Assembly (NCBI RefSeq): GCF_004349065.1
Contig: NZ_SMKZ01000021.1
Location: forward strand, 52,827 to 116,826
Origin: Jiangella asiatica
GTDB lineage: Bacteria > Actinomycetota > Actinomycetes > Jiangellales > Jiangellaceae
Reading direction: 5' to 3'
Length of the DNA stretch: 64,000 nucleotides
Shown here: in pieces, positions 18,660-28,335 of the stretch
Layout: the number at the start of each line of letters is the position of its first letter
Position numbering within the stretch: the stretch's first letter is position 1
Translations under genes and position numbers: made by a program
The notes under the pieces: model-generated
Database searches by the model: none
Told to the model about the DNA's origin: nothing
Seen by the model: only the letters and a program-made list of their open reading frames with translations

Positions 18660-20822
18660 TCAGGCCTCGCTGAGGCTCACCCGAGCGTGCAGCCGCCGCA
18701 GCGCCCGCGGCGCGTACCAGGCGTGCCGGCCCAGCAGCCGCATCGACGCCGGCACCAGCAGCCCGCGCACCACGGTGGCGTCCAGCAGGATCGCGAGGCC
18801 ACAACCCAGGCCGAACATCTGCAGGAAGCTCACCTGCCCGGTGACGAAAGCGAAGAACGACACCGCGAGCAGCGCAGCCGCGGTACTGACGATGCGCCCG
18901 GTCCGGGCCAGCCCGGCCACCGTCGCGTCGTGGATGCTCGCACCGGCCTCGACCCGCTCGCGGATGCGGCTCATCACGAACACCTCGTAGTCCATCGACA
19001 GGCCGAAGACGATGCAGAACAACAGCAGGATCATCGCGGTGTTGAGCGGCACCGGCGTGAAGCCGAGGATCGAGGAGAACGCACCGTCCTGGAAGATCAT
19101 CACCAGCACCCCGAAGGTGGCACCGAGCACCAGCACGTTCGACAGCAAGGCGCGCACCGGCTGCACGACGCTGCCGGTGAACAGGAACAGGATGACGAAG
19201 GTGGTCACCGCGATCATGCCGCCGGCCAGCGGCAGCCCGGCCGCGACGGAGTCCATCGTGTCCACCAGCTCCGCGCTCGAGCCGCCCACCAGCGCTTCGG
19301 CGCCCGCCGGCGACGGCACCGCCCGGACGGTGCCGACCAGGTCGCGTGCCGTGTCCGACGCCGGGTCCGCGGCGGTGACGACGGTGAGCAGCTCATGGTC
19401 CGCCGCGGCGGCGCCGCCGCCCGGCGCGCCCTCGGTCGCACCGCCCGGAGCGACCTGGGCGCCGTCGGCGAACGTGCCGACCCGCGCGTCGACCCGCTCC
19501 ACGTCCGGCAGGTCCGACAGCCGCCCCGCGTAGGCCGCCAGCTCGGCGTCGTCGACCGGGCCGGTCGTCACCACGTCCAGCGCGTTGACTTCTCCGGCCG
19601 GGAAGTCGTCGCGTAGCGCGTCGCCGACCTGGCGGCTGTCGGCGGAGGTGGGAAGCACGCGGTCGTCGGGCATCCCGAACGTGGCACCGAGTACAGGGGC
19701 GGCCAGCGCGAGCAGTACACCCACGACCGGGACGACCGCCAGCAGCGGGCGGCGCATCACGCCGGCGGCCAGCCGGCCCCAGGCGGGAGCCGCCGCGCTG
19801 CGGGCCGCCCGTGCCCACGGCACCCGGCCCGCGTCGACCCGGCGGCCCAGCACCGTCAGCAGCGCCGGCAGCACGGTCAGCACCGCGACCACGGAGATGA
19901 CCACGACCCCGATGCCCGCGTAGGCGAACGAGCGAAGGAAGTACATAGGGAACACCAGCAGAGCGGCCAGCGCCGCGGCGACCGCGAGCCCGCTGAAGAC
20001 GATGGTGCGCCCCGCCGTCCCCATGGTGCGCACGACGGCGGCACCGACGTCTCCGTCGCGGGCCAGCTCCTCGCGGAACCGCCCGACGACGAGCAGCGCG
20101 TAGTCGATCGCGAGCCCGAGGCCCAGCGCCGTCGTCAGGTTGATCGCGAACACCGACACGTCGGTCATCGACGCCAGCACGGCCAACTCGGCGAACGTCC
20201 CCAGGATCGCGACCGCGCCGATGGCCAGCGGCAGCAGCGCGGCCACCACGCCGCCGAACGCGAACAGCAGCAGCACGAGGATGAGCGGCACCGCGATGGC
20301 CTCGGCGACCAGCAGGTCGGCGGCGACGTGCTCGACGACATCCTCCTGCACGACGGCGCGGCCGCCGGCCGTCACCGACAGCTCGCCCTGGTCGCCGGCG
20401 TACTCCTCGACGAGAGGCGCGGCGTCGGCGTCGGGGTCGTCGAGCGTGACGAGCACCAGCGCCTGGCCGCCGTCCTCGGTCCGCAGCGAGGGCGCACCCG
20501 TGGTCCAGTACGACCGCGCGTCCCGGACCGCGGGATCGGCGGCGATCCGTTCGGTCAGGTCCGAACCAGCCGCACTGGCCGCGGTGCCGTCGACGCCCCC
20601 GGACACGGCGTCGGCGAGCAGGACCAGGTCGGCCAGCCCACCGGCCTGCTCGATGAGGTCGGCGGCGGCGACCGACTCCGCCGCGGGGTCGTTGAAGCCC
20701 TCCGACTGAAGCTGGCCGAAGGCACCGGAGCCGACGACGCCGGCACCGACGAGCAGCACGACGGCGACGGCCAGGACCGCACGAGCCCGGCGCACCACGA
20801 AGGCGGCGAGACGCTGAAGCAT
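18660..20822 (-). CDS. MMPL family RND-type exporter
   Basis: A 720-residue inner-membrane transporter of the MMPL/RND superfamily, which exports lipids, drugs or other hydrophobic compounds with proton-motive force. It has the expected two-fold repeat: one helix, an extracellular domain (about 35-170), five helices, then a second helix/loop/five-helix unit. GLGLAIDYALLVVGRFREEL and FGLSMDYEVFVMSRIRER are the two GxxxDY motifs with the proton-relay Asp. ATG 20822 has GGGGA at 6 nt; ATG 20828 is too close to it. The divergent TetR gene 108 bp away very probably controls it. Confidence 0.92.
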   Translation of the reverse strand: MLQRLAAFVVRRARAVLAVAVVLLVGAGVVGSGAFGQLQSEGFNDPAAESVAAADLIEQAGGLADLVLLADAVSGGVDGTAASAAGSDLTERIAADPAVRDARSYWTTGAPSLRTEDGGQALVLVTLDDPDADAAPLVEEYAGDQGELSVTAGGRAVVQEDVVEHVAADLLVAEAIAVPLILVLLLFAFGGVVAALLPLAIGAVAILGTFAELAVLASMTDVSVFAINLTTALGLGLAIDYALLVVGRFREELARDGDVGAAVVRTMGTAGRTIVFSGLAVAAALAALLVFPMYFLRSFAYAGIGVVVISVVAVLTVLPALLTVLGRRVDAGRVPWARAARSAAAPAWGRLAAGVMRRPLLAVVPVVGVLLALAAPVLGATFGMPDDRVLPTSADSRQVGDALRDDFPAGEVNALDVVTTGPVDDAELAAYAGRLSDLPDVERVDARVGTFADGAQVAPGGATEGAPGGGAAAADHELLTVVTAADPASDTARDLVGTVRAVPSPAGAEALVGGSSAELVDTMDSVAAGLPLAGGMIAVTTFVILFLFTGSVVQPVRALLSNVLVLGATFGVLVMIFQDGAFSSILGFTPVPLNTAMILLLFCIVFGLSMDYEVFVMSRIRERVEAGASIHDATVAGLARTGRIVSTAAALLAVSFFAFVTGQVSFLQMFGLGCGLAILLDATVVRGLLVPASMRLLGRHAWYAPRALRRLHARVSLSEA

Positions 20823-20871
20823 GATCATTCCCCACAGATGTCAGCCGGCCGGCGCCGGAATGTAGTCACGC

Positions 20872-20923
20872 GTTAACTTGGTGGGTGTTAACTTGCCACC
20901 CGATGTGGATGGGTGTCAACATC
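20872..20923. promoter_or_regulatory. Repeated GTTAAC operator candidate between MMPL and TetR genes
   Basis: GTTAACTTG occurs at 20872-20880 and again at 20887-20895, and a related GTCAACATC at 20915-20923. The first two also form an inverted repeat TTAAC-N9-GTTAA. Such repeats between divergent regulator and exporter genes are typical TetR operator positions. The A/T-rich motif stands out in this GC-rich region. Confidence 0.55.
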
Positions 20924-20930
20924 GGAGGCG

Positions 20931-21587
20931 ATGGCCGAGACGACGACGCGGTCGACCTACCACCATGGCGACCTCCGCAACGCACTGGTCGCGGCCGGTT
21001 CGAGGCTGGCCGAGCAGGGCGGGCCCGACGCCGTCGGCGTCCGCGCCGCGGCACGCGAGGTGGGCGTCAGCCCCACCGCCGCGTACCGGCATTTCGAGAA
21101 CGCCGAGGAGCTCCTGGTCGCCGTCAAGGACCGCGCGTTCGAGACGCTCTACGACGCCATGCGGTCGCGGCTGGAGGCCGTCCCCGACACCGGCGACCCC
21201 GGCGAGACGGCGGTGCGGCGGCTCGAGGCACTCGGCCGCGCCTACGTGAGCGTCGCGCTGGCCGAGCCCGGGGTCTTCCGGGTCGCGTTCAGCGAGAAGG
21301 GCGCCGTTCGGTTCGACCGGTCGTCGGGGCCGCTCTCGCTTGTCGCGCAGACCATGGACGACCTCGTGGCCACCGGCCGGATGCCCGCGGCGCGCCGCCC
21401 CCTGGCCGAGTTCGCCGCCTGGTCCGTGGTGCACGGCATGTCCCGGCTGGTCCTCGACGGACCGCTGTCCGAGGTGCCGCCCGAGAGCCTCGACGCCGTC
21501 GTCGACCGTGTCATGGACACGGCCTTGCGCGGCCTGACCGGCCCGGATCCGGCCGCCCCCGCCGTCCCCGGAGGAGCCGCTTCGTGA
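20931..21587 (+). CDS. TetR/AcrR family transcriptional regulator
   Basis: A 218-residue repressor. The N-terminal helix-turn-helix (YHHGDLRNALVAAGSRL, then REVGVSPTAAYRHFENAEEL) matches the TetR family, and residues 85-200 match a TetR C-terminal ligand domain (TetR_C_33/WHG-like). The start is uncertain: ATG 20931 has GGAGG only 2 nt before it, and GTG 20913 would add six residues (STSEA). It is divergent from the MMPL exporter and coupled by a 4-bp overlap to a GNAT gene, so it probably represses the exporter and its own operon in response to an exported ligand. Confidence 0.9.
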   Translation: MAETTTRSTYHHGDLRNALVAAGSRLAEQGGPDAVGVRAAAREVGVSPTAAYRHFENAEELLVAVKDRAFETLYDAMRSRLEAVPDTGDPGETAVRRLEALGRAYVSVALAEPGVFRVAFSEKGAVRFDRSSGPLSLVAQTMDDLVATGRMPAARRPLAEFAAWSVVHGMSRLVLDGPLSEVPPESLDAVVDRVMDTALRGLTGPDPAAPAVPGGAAS

Positions 21588-22189
21588 TCGTCCGCCCTTA
21601 CGCGCCCGGCGACGACGCGGCGCTCTACGACATCTGCCTGCGCACCGGCGACAACGGCGGCGACGCCTCGCACCTGTACGCCGACCCGCGGGTGCTCGGC
21701 GAGATCTTCGTCGGTCCGTACCTGCGGTTCGAGCCCTCGCTGGCGTTCGTGGTCGACGACGGCGCGGTGGCCGGGTACGTGCTGGGTGCGCGTGACACGA
21801 CGGAGTTCTCGAAGTCCTGCGAGCGGGAGTGGTGGCCGCCGCTGCGCGAGCGGTACCCGCGCGAGGCGTTCCCCGACGGCACACCGGACGCCCGCTGCGT
21901 CGCGCTCATCCACGAGCCGCGGCGCGCCGACCCGTCCGTCGTCGACGAGTACCCGGCCCACCTGCACATCGACATGCTGCCCCGGGTCCAGGGACACGGC
22001 ATGGGCCGCGCGCTCATGGAGCGGTTGCTCACCGCGCTGCACGACGCCGGCGCGCCCGGAGTGCACCTGGGCGTCGGCGCAGCCAACACCCGCGCCATCG
22101 GGTTCTACGAGCGCATGGGATTCGCCACGCTGGAGACGTCCGACCGCGGCCGGCTGATGGCCCGGCGCACCGGGGCCGCGGCAGGCTAG
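21584..22189 (+). CDS. GNAT N-acetyltransferase resembling the O-GlcNAcase-associated type
   Basis: A 201-residue acetyltransferase. GTG 21584 overlaps the TetR stop (GTGA) and has GGAGGAG upstream. Acetyl-CoA binding is seen in LHIDMLPRVQGHGMGRALM, followed by GVHLGVGAANTRAIGFYERMGF. The layout with a long insert between the first strands (WWPPLRERYPREAFPDGTPD) is that of the bacterial homologues of the C-terminal GNAT-like domain of animal O-GlcNAcase. Its coupling to a TetR regulator suggests a role in detoxifying the same compound the MMPL protein exports; that is inference. Confidence 0.85.
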   Translation: MIVRPYAPGDDAALYDICLRTGDNGGDASHLYADPRVLGEIFVGPYLRFEPSLAFVVDDGAVAGYVLGARDTTEFSKSCEREWWPPLRERYPREAFPDGTPDARCVALIHEPRRADPSVVDEYPAHLHIDMLPRVQGHGMGRALMERLLTALHDAGAPGVHLGVGAANTRAIGFYERMGFATLETSDRGRLMARRTGAAAG

Positions 22190-22196
22190 GCGTGCC

Positions 22197-23483
22197 TCAG
22201 CGCACCAGGTCGCGCACGGCCACGATCTCCTCGCGACCCGGCCCGACCCCGACCGCCGACACCGGTGCGCCGCAGAGGTCCTGTACCGCCTCGACGTAGC
22301 GGCGCGCGGCCGACGGCAGGTCGCCCATCGACCTGGCGCCGGTGATGTCGTCGTCCCAACCCTCGAAGTACTCGAAGATCGGGACGGCGTGGTGGAACTC
22401 CGTCTGCGTCATCGGCATCTCGTCGTGGCGGACGCCGTCGACCTCGTAGGCGACGCAGACCGGCACAGGGTCGTACCCGGTCAGCACGTCGAGCTTGGTG
22501 AGCACCAGGTCGGTCGTGCCGTTGATGCGGGTGGCGTACCGGCCGATGACCGCGTCGAACCAGCCGCAGCGGCGCGGGCGGCCCGTAGTGGTGCCGAACT
22601 CGCCGCCGGCCTTGCGCAACCGGTCGCCCTCGTCGCCGAAGAGCTCCGTCGGGAACGGTCCCTCGCCGACGCGCGTCGTGTAGGCCTTGAGCACGGCGAT
22701 GACGCTGTCGATCCGGGTCGGCGGGACACCGGAACCGGTGCACGCCCCGCCCGCGGTCGCGTTCGACGAGGTCACGAACGGGTACGTGCCGTGGTCGACG
22801 TCGAGCAGCGTGGCCTGGCCGGCCTCCATGATGACGACGCGGCCCTCGTCCAATGCGTCGGCCAACAGCAGCGACGTGTCGGTGACCATCGGCCGCAAGC
22901 GGTCGGCGTAGCTCATCAGCTCGTCGACCACCTCGTCGACGGTGACCGCGCGCCGGTTGTACACCTTCACCAGCAGCTGGTTCTTCTGGTCCAGCGCGCC
23001 CTCGACCTTCTGGCGCAGGATCTTCTCGTCGAACAGGTCCTGAACCCGCAGCCCCACCCGGGCCATCTTGTCCGCGTAGGTGGGCCCGATGCCACGGCCC
23101 GTGGTGCCGATGCGGCGCTTGCCGAGGAAGCGCTCGGTGACCTTGTCCAGCGTCCGGTTGTACGACGGGATCAGGTGCGCGTTGGCGCTGACGACCAGCT
23201 TCGACGTGTCGACCCCGCGCGCGTCCAGCCCGTCGAGTTCGGCGAACAGCACCGCGAGGTCGATCACCACGCCGTTGCCGATGACCGGCGTGACCCCAGG
23301 CGTCAGGATGCCCGACGGCAGCAGGTGCAGCGCGTAGGTCTCGCCGTCGATGACGACGGTGTGGCCGGCGTTGTTGCCGCCGTTGAACTTCACCACGTAG
23401 TCGACCGAGCTGCCGATGAGGTCGGTGGCCTTGCCTTTGCCTTCGTCGCCCCACTGGGCGCCGACCAGGACGATCGCGGGCAT
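22197..23483 (-). CDS. purA: Adenylosuccinate synthetase PurA
   Basis: GTP-dependent ligation of IMP and aspartate, the first committed step to AMP. The 428-residue protein has [11 protein letters not shown] with catalytic Asp13, NNAGHT with His41, [14 protein letters not shown] and the C-terminal [15 protein letters not shown] region (here [13 protein letters not shown]). It is a leftward gene after DUF3151 and fba, a common actinobacterial order. The 78 bp between DUF3151 and purA hold a strong nested hairpin, so purA may have its own promoter or be subject to attenuation. Confidence 0.97.
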   Translation of the reverse strand: MPAIVLVGAQWGDEGKGKATDLIGSSVDYVVKFNGGNNAGHTVVIDGETYALHLLPSGILTPGVTPVIGNGVVIDLAVLFAELDGLDARGVDTSKLVVSANAHLIPSYNRTLDKVTERFLGKRRIGTTGRGIGPTYADKMARVGLRVQDLFDEKILRQKVEGALDQKNQLLVKVYNRRAVTVDEVVDELMSYADRLRPMVTDTSLLLADALDEGRVVIMEAGQATLLDVDHGTYPFVTSSNATAGGACTGSGVPPTRIDSVIAVLKAYTTRVGEGPFPTELFGDEGDRLRKAGGEFGTTTGRPRRCGWFDAVIGRYATRINGTTDLVLTKLDVLTGYDPVPVCVAYEVDGVRHDEMPMTQTEFHHAVPIFEYFEGWDDDITGARSMGDLPSAARRYVEAVQDLCGAPVSAVGVGPGREEIVAVRDLVR

Positions 23484-23513
23484 TGCTGGAGCATCCCCCT
23501 TGGTTCGAGGTGT

Positions 23514-23563
23514 GATCGGCAGGGAGCGGCTACCCCTGCGGGGCCAGTTGCTCCCTGTCGATC
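23514..23563 (-). terminator. Nested hairpin between DUF3151 and purA
   Basis: GATCGGCAGGGAGC (23514-23527) pairs with GCTCCCTGTCGATC (23550-23563) with one mismatch. The loop itself contains CCCCTGCGGGG, giving an inner stem. It begins at the DUF3151 stop codon and ends about 30 nt before the purA start. There is no T tract. Terminator of the fba-DUF3151 unit or a regulatory leader of purA. Confidence 0.6.
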
Positions 23564-23971
23564 ACCGGAGCTTTTCGGCCGCGGTCTGGCTGGAGTCGCG
23601 CAGGAACTGCGCGCACCGGGTGGCCTCGTCGGTCTCGCCGATGGCCTCGGCCGCCCGGCCAAGCGCGTTCAGCGACCGCAGGAACCCCTGGTTGGGCTCG
23701 TGCTCCCACGGGATCGGGCCCTGGCCCTTCCAGCCGCTGCGGCGCAGCTGGTCCAAGCCGCGGTGATAGCCGGTGCGGGCGAACGCGTACGACGTCACCG
23801 CGTCGCCCGCCGCGAACGCGCGGTCGGCCAGCTCCGCCCAGGCCAGCGAGAACGCCGGATGCGCGGCGGCCACGGTGGCGGGGTCGACGCCCGACGCCAG
23901 CGCCTCGCGCGCCTCGGGGTCGTCGGGCAGGAACGTCTCCGGCGGACCGCCGAGCAGGTTCTCTCCGGTCA

Positions 23972-23972
<1 letters not shown>
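23562..23972 (-). CDS. DUF3151 domain-containing protein
   Basis: A 136-residue actinobacterial protein of unknown function. Family features are the opening ENLLGGPPETFLPDDPEA and the helical core HPAFSLAWAELADRA, followed by SYAFARTGYHRGLDQLRRSGW and a C-terminal TPR-like helical pair (SLNALGRAAEAIGETDEA). The ATG at 23972 overlaps the fba stop. The conserved fba-DUF3151-purA neighbourhood suggests a housekeeping link to central metabolism, but no activity is known. Confidence 0.9.
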
Positions 23973-24994
<1,022 letters not shown>

Positions 24995-25145
24995 AGACGC
25001 TCCGTTCCGGTCGGACGGCAGGTGCCCGGCCGTCCGGTCTCACTGCCCCACGGCGACGGGGGGCTCGCATGTCAGGCCCAGTATTCACCGTAACGCCCCG
25101 GTAACGCGAAAGCGGCCCGTCGGCCCGTCGGTGCAACTCCCACAA

Positions 25146-25227
25146 CCCCCTCGTGTTGATCATGGAGTAGGTCAGCCTCCGGGAGAGCGGGAAGCTGACC
25201 TACTCCGTGATCGACACGGCGAGGGGG
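25146..25227. repeat. Large inverted repeat in the fba-ptsH intergenic region
   Basis: Left arm 25146-25176 and right arm 25194-25227 pair over about 30 bp with two mismatches and a 3-nt bulge; both contain GGAGTAGGTCAGC next to the 17-nt loop. It occupies the middle of the 301-bp gap between divergent fba and ptsH, so a simple terminator role is unlikely. Candidate functions are a cruciform or operator, a dispersed palindromic repeat, or an RNA hairpin in the ptsH leader. Nothing else was recognised in this gap. Confidence 0.75.
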
Positions 25228-25295
25228 ACTGGGCGGTGGCTGGCCCCGATAGGCTTGAGATCCCGGACCACCCCGACCTCACCAGAGGAGACGCC

Positions 25296-25562
25296 GTGCC
25301 AGAGCGCACCGCAGTCGTCGCGAGCAAGGCGGGCCTGCACGCCCGGCCCGCCGCCGTCTTCGTCAAGGCCGCGGCGGAGCAGCCGACGAAGGTGACCATC
25401 CGCAAGCCGGACGGTGACCCCGTCGACGCTGCCAGCATCTTGTCGATCATGACGCTCGGCGTGGAGCAGGGCGACGAGGTCGTCTTGTCCGCCGACGGGG
25501 ACAAAGCCGACCAAGCACTCGACGCGCTCGTCAGCCTGCTCGAACGCGACCTTGACGAGTAG
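25296..25562 (+). CDS. ptsH: HPr family phosphocarrier protein
   Basis: The 88-residue HPr carries phosphate from enzyme I to EIIA of sugar PTS systems. KAGLHARPA places the phosphorylated histidine exactly at His15, and AASILSIMTLG gives a Ser47/Ser50 region matching the regulatory Ser46 helix, although many actinobacteria lack HPr kinase. GTG 25296 has GAGGAG 5 nt upstream. It is unlinked to the enzyme I and EII genes at 39-46 kb, and it is the only HPr in the window. Confidence 0.95.
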   Translation: MPERTAVVASKAGLHARPAAVFVKAAAEQPTKVTIRKPDGDPVDAASILSIMTLGVEQGDEVVLSADGDKADQALDALVSLLERDLDE

Positions 25563-25696
25563 CCTGGTCTTTCCGCGCCGACGCTGCAGGTGGCTCGTCC
25601 GCCTGCAGCGTCGCTGTTTCCGCAGGTGGTTCCTTGTGCCATCGGACATTACTCGGTTATCCTACAAATCATTGCCAGTGCTAGGAGGAGTTTCAC

Positions 25697-26422
25697 GTGG
25701 CTCAGGGGGAACAGCTGAGACAGTTGACAGCGTTGCCGCGACCGCCGAGCCTGCACGAGTCCGTCCAGACGGCGCTGCGGGACTACATCCTATCCAACGG
25801 CTTGCGAGCCGGTGACGGCCTGCCCGCCGAAGGGGCGCTGGCGCAACAGCTCGGCGTCAGCCGCAACTCCGTCCGCGAGGCGGTGAAGGGTCTCGTGTCG
25901 CTGGGCATCCTCGAGACCCGCCGGGGCAGCGGGGTGTTCGTCAAGGACTTCTCGCTGTCACTGCTCATCGACAACCTTCCGTTCAACCTGCTGTTCGACT
26001 TCAGCGAGCTCGCCGACCTGCTCGAGGTGCGCCGGGCGGTCGAGAACGACCTCGTCGCCCGGGCCGTGGCCAACCTGAGCGACCAGACCAAGGCCGAGCT
26101 CGCGCAGATCCTCAGCGAGATGAAGACCAAGTCCGACCGGGGCGAGGACGTCCTGGCCGAGGACCGCCGCTTCCACCGCACCCTGTTCGCCGACGCCGGC
26201 AACGCCGTCGCGCTGAAGCTCCTCGACGCGTTCTGGCTGACCATGAGCCACGCGGTCGCCCAGCGCGCCGAGATCGCCGACGACCGCCCTACCGACACCT
26301 ACCGTCAGCACTACGCCATCTACCAGGCAGCGATGGACGGCGACGTCGACGGCGTCCACGACGCGCTGTCCGAGCACTACGCACCCATCCTGAGCCGGCT
26401 GGACCGCACCGGACCGCTCTAG
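25697..26422 (+). CDS. FadR-type GntR transcriptional regulator
   Basis: A 241-residue GntR/FCD regulator. The winged helix has LHESVQTALRDYILSNG, PAEGALAQQLGVSRNSVREAVKGL and ETRRGSGVFVK. The C-terminal FCD domain (about 85-235) has EVRRAVENDLVARA, DRRFHRTLF and a C-terminal YAIYQAAMDGD then SEHYAPIL, with His residues positioned for a metal or organic-acid ligand. GTG 25697 follows AGGAGGAG. The 134 bp upstream contain an A/T-rich promoter-like stretch (TTACTCGGTTATCCTACAAATC). No metabolic gene is adjacent, so its target may lie elsewhere. Confidence 0.9.
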   Translation: MAQGEQLRQLTALPRPPSLHESVQTALRDYILSNGLRAGDGLPAEGALAQQLGVSRNSVREAVKGLVSLGILETRRGSGVFVKDFSLSLLIDNLPFNLLFDFSELADLLEVRRAVENDLVARAVANLSDQTKAELAQILSEMKTKSDRGEDVLAEDRRFHRTLFADAGNAVALKLLDAFWLTMSHAVAQRAEIADDRPTDTYRQHYAIYQAAMDGDVDGVHDALSEHYAPILSRLDRTGPL

Positions 26423-26780
26423 CGTCCCGGCCCCGCCGCCGGCCGGCGGCGCCCGGCACGCCGACGGTTCCGGCGTACAGCGCATCAAGCCGTCGCGGTT
26501 CTCCTCCGACACGTCCGGAGGCTCGCTGTTTCGGCGGTCCTGACCCGCTCGAGCTCTTCACAACGCGTGGCGGCGGGACCGGGATCGTTAGCGTCGCGTC
26601 CCGTCCCGCGCGAGAAGCCGAGTTCAACGATCCGCGGCTGGAACCGCGACCCCGTCGGGCACCCGGACGGCGAGTTCCTCGTCGTCGCGTCCGGTTGACC
26701 CCAGATCGATGTCAACCCGACCGCCCCGTCGAGCGTCATACCGGCATATCTCGCATTTGACGCCCGAAGGGGTGATCGTC
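26423..26780. other. 358-bp gap without a convincing gene
   Basis: After the GntR stop there is an 18-bp perfect palindrome CGCCGCCGGCCGGCGGCG (26434-26451) that may end transcription. The rest shows open frames on both strands, but none with a ribosome binding site or a recognisable product. The final 30 bp hold the AAGGGG site of the next gene. Confidence 0.5.
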
Positions 26781-27341
26781 ATGAAGCGTACATTCGTGAT
26801 CCTGTCCGGGTTGCTGGCGCTGATCGTGGGGATGATGGCGGTGCCGGGCCTGGCAGCCACCGCCGCCGGGAAGGCCGGCCCGTCCTGCGGCCTGGTCTGG
26901 GGCTCGCTGCCCGAACAGGCCCGCGCCACCGACACCGCCGCGCTGGTCGGCGTCCGGGCCGGCCGCCATCCCTGCTTCGACCGCCTCGTGCTGGACTTCG
27001 CCGGCGACGCCGACGGGTATGCCGTGCGGTACGTGCCGGCCGTGACGATGGACGGCTCCGGGCAGCCGGTGGCGCTGCGAGGCGGCGCATACCTCGAGGT
27101 GGTCGCCGTCGCACCCGCCCACGACGCACGGGGCGCGGCCACCTACCGCCCGGCGAACCGGCGCGAGCTGGTCGCGGTCTCCGGGTGGCAGACGTTCCGG
27201 CAGGCTTCCTGGGCCGGCAGCTTCGAGGGCCGGACGACCATCGGCCTCGGGGTCCGCGCCCGGCTCCCGTTCCGGGGGTTCACGCTCGACGGCCCGGGCT
27301 CGGGCTCGCGGCTGGTGATCGACGTCGCCCACCGGTGGTGA
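26781..27341 (+). CDS. Exported AMIN-like domain protein
   Basis: A 186-residue secreted protein. ATG 26781 follows AAGGGG at 8 nt and starts a signal peptide (KRTFVILSGLLALIVGMMAVPGLAATA, cut near residue 28 after ATA). The mature part has GLVWGSLPEQARATDTAALVGVRAGRHPCFDRLVLDF shortened to HPCFDRLVLDF, VRYVPAVTMDGSG and SRLVIDVAHRW, the pattern of the actinobacterial AMIN-like beta-domain found in exported cell-wall-associated proteins. Two Cys residues may form a disulfide. Function unknown. Confidence 0.82.
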   Translation: MKRTFVILSGLLALIVGMMAVPGLAATAAGKAGPSCGLVWGSLPEQARATDTAALVGVRAGRHPCFDRLVLDFAGDADGYAVRYVPAVTMDGSGQPVALRGGAYLEVVAVAPAHDARGAATYRPANRRELVAVSGWQTFRQASWAGSFEGRTTIGLGVRARLPFRGFTLDGPGSGSRLVIDVAHRW

Positions 27342-27351
27342 CAGTGTGTCC

Positions 27352-27379
27352 GCGGCCCCGGCTTCGGAACCGGGGCCGC
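27352..27379 (+). terminator. Strong hairpin after the AMIN-like gene
   Basis: GCGGCCCCGG (27352-27361) and CCGGGGCCGC (27370-27379) form a perfect 10-bp stem around CTTCGGAA, just after the stop at 27341. No clear T tract follows, as is common for terminators in GC-rich actinobacteria. Confidence 0.75.
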
Positions 27380-27451
27380 TCGGCGGCACGCCTCGCCGGA
27401 CACCGTGTTAGCCTGCGGCGTCCGTCTCCGACCCCGGGAATCCACGCCATC

Positions 27452-28057
27452 ATGCAGCCGATCCTCCGCCGCGTCGCGGCACCCGCCGCCATCGCACTCG
27501 CCGTCGTCCTCGGGGCCTGCGGCAGCGACGACAGCCCGTCCGCCGACGACGACACCACCTCCGCCCCGTCGGCGAGCGAGACCGTCGCCACGGACCCGAC
27601 GGACTCCGCGACGGCGACTGCGCCCGAGACCCCGGAGGCGACGGCCCCCGAGACCCCCGCGCCAACGCCGGCCGACACCTCCGCCCCCTCGGGGACCGGC
27701 GCCGCCCCCGACACCACCGAGGGCGCGATCGCTCGGTTCGAGGAGTTCCTGCACGCCCTCGGCAACAAGGACGTCGCGACGATGTGCGAGATCGCCGGCC
27801 CGGCCGCGGCGATCGCCGAGGCGGAGGGTTTCGGCCCCTGCGAGTCGACGTTCGCGATAGTCGTGGAGATGCCCTCGCCCGAGCAGTCGACGGCGCTGCA
27901 GACGGCCACCGTCGACCCCAATCTGGTCGACGACAGCACCGCCGGCCAGGTCATCATCCCGGTGGAAGCGATCGTCGCCGATGCCACCCTCGACGAGGAA
28001 GAGCTCGGCGACACCACGTTGGCCTACCAGGACGGCAACTGGTTCATCGTCGACTAG
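27452..28057 (+). CDS. Hypothetical lipoprotein
   Basis: A 201-residue lipoprotein with lipobox LGAC (Cys23), a disordered linker rich in Thr, Pro, Ala and acidic residues (about 25-90), then a globular domain of about 110 residues beginning EGAIARFEEFLHALGNKDVATMCEI and ending TLAYQDGNWFIVD. This shape (short helix bundle followed by an NTF2-like closing strand) is common in actinobacterial lipoproteins of unknown role. The two Cys in TMCEIAG and FGPCEST may pair. No operon partner. Confidence 0.75.
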   Translation: MQPILRRVAAPAAIALAVVLGACGSDDSPSADDDTTSAPSASETVATDPTDSATATAPETPEATAPETPAPTPADTSAPSGTGAAPDTTEGAIARFEEFLHALGNKDVATMCEIAGPAAAIAEAEGFGPCESTFAIVVEMPSPEQSTALQTATVDPNLVDDSTAGQVIIPVEAIVADATLDEEELGDTTLAYQDGNWFIVD

Positions 28058-28097
28058 CTGCTGATCACGCCGCGGCGGACCGGGTCATGATGACGAT

Positions 28098-28247
28098 GTG
28101 AAGCCTTCGATCTCGGTACCGGAGCACCCGCAGCGCCCCGACGCCTCGTCGGTGACGACACAGATCGACCGCAGCCTGGCTATCGCCGGCAAGGACGAGT
28201 CCTCTCGCGCGGCAGCCGAGGCAGGACGGCGTCGGCTCGCCGAGTAG
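28098..28247 (+). CDS. Possible 49-residue small protein
   Basis: GTG 28098 to TAG 28247 encodes a hydrophilic peptide beginning KPSISVPEHPQRP and ending EAGRRRLAE. Composition (Asp/Glu/Arg, alternating Ala) is that of an alpha-helical antitoxin-like peptide, but I recognise no family, and there is no good ribosome binding site. It could be a decayed gene end. It lies 88 bp before the PD-(D/E)xK-like gene on the same strand. Confidence 0.3.
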   Translation: MKPSISVPEHPQRPDASSVTTQIDRSLAIAGKDESSRAAAEAGRRRLAE

Positions 28248-28335
28248 GACGAGAGCAACGTCGCCGACCCAGAAATGTCCGACCTCACCGGTACTCTGCG
28301 CTCGGCACGGGGTGACGACATTCCTGGGGGATCCG

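Noticed and set aside
25146..25227. CRISPR or attenuator reading of the large palindrome
   Set aside because: A single inverted repeat without spacer units; no array and no leader peptide with codon clusters was seen.
26485..26739. Minus-strand frame in the gap before the AMIN-like gene
   Set aside because: No ribosome binding site or family pattern; composition like random GC-rich sequence.
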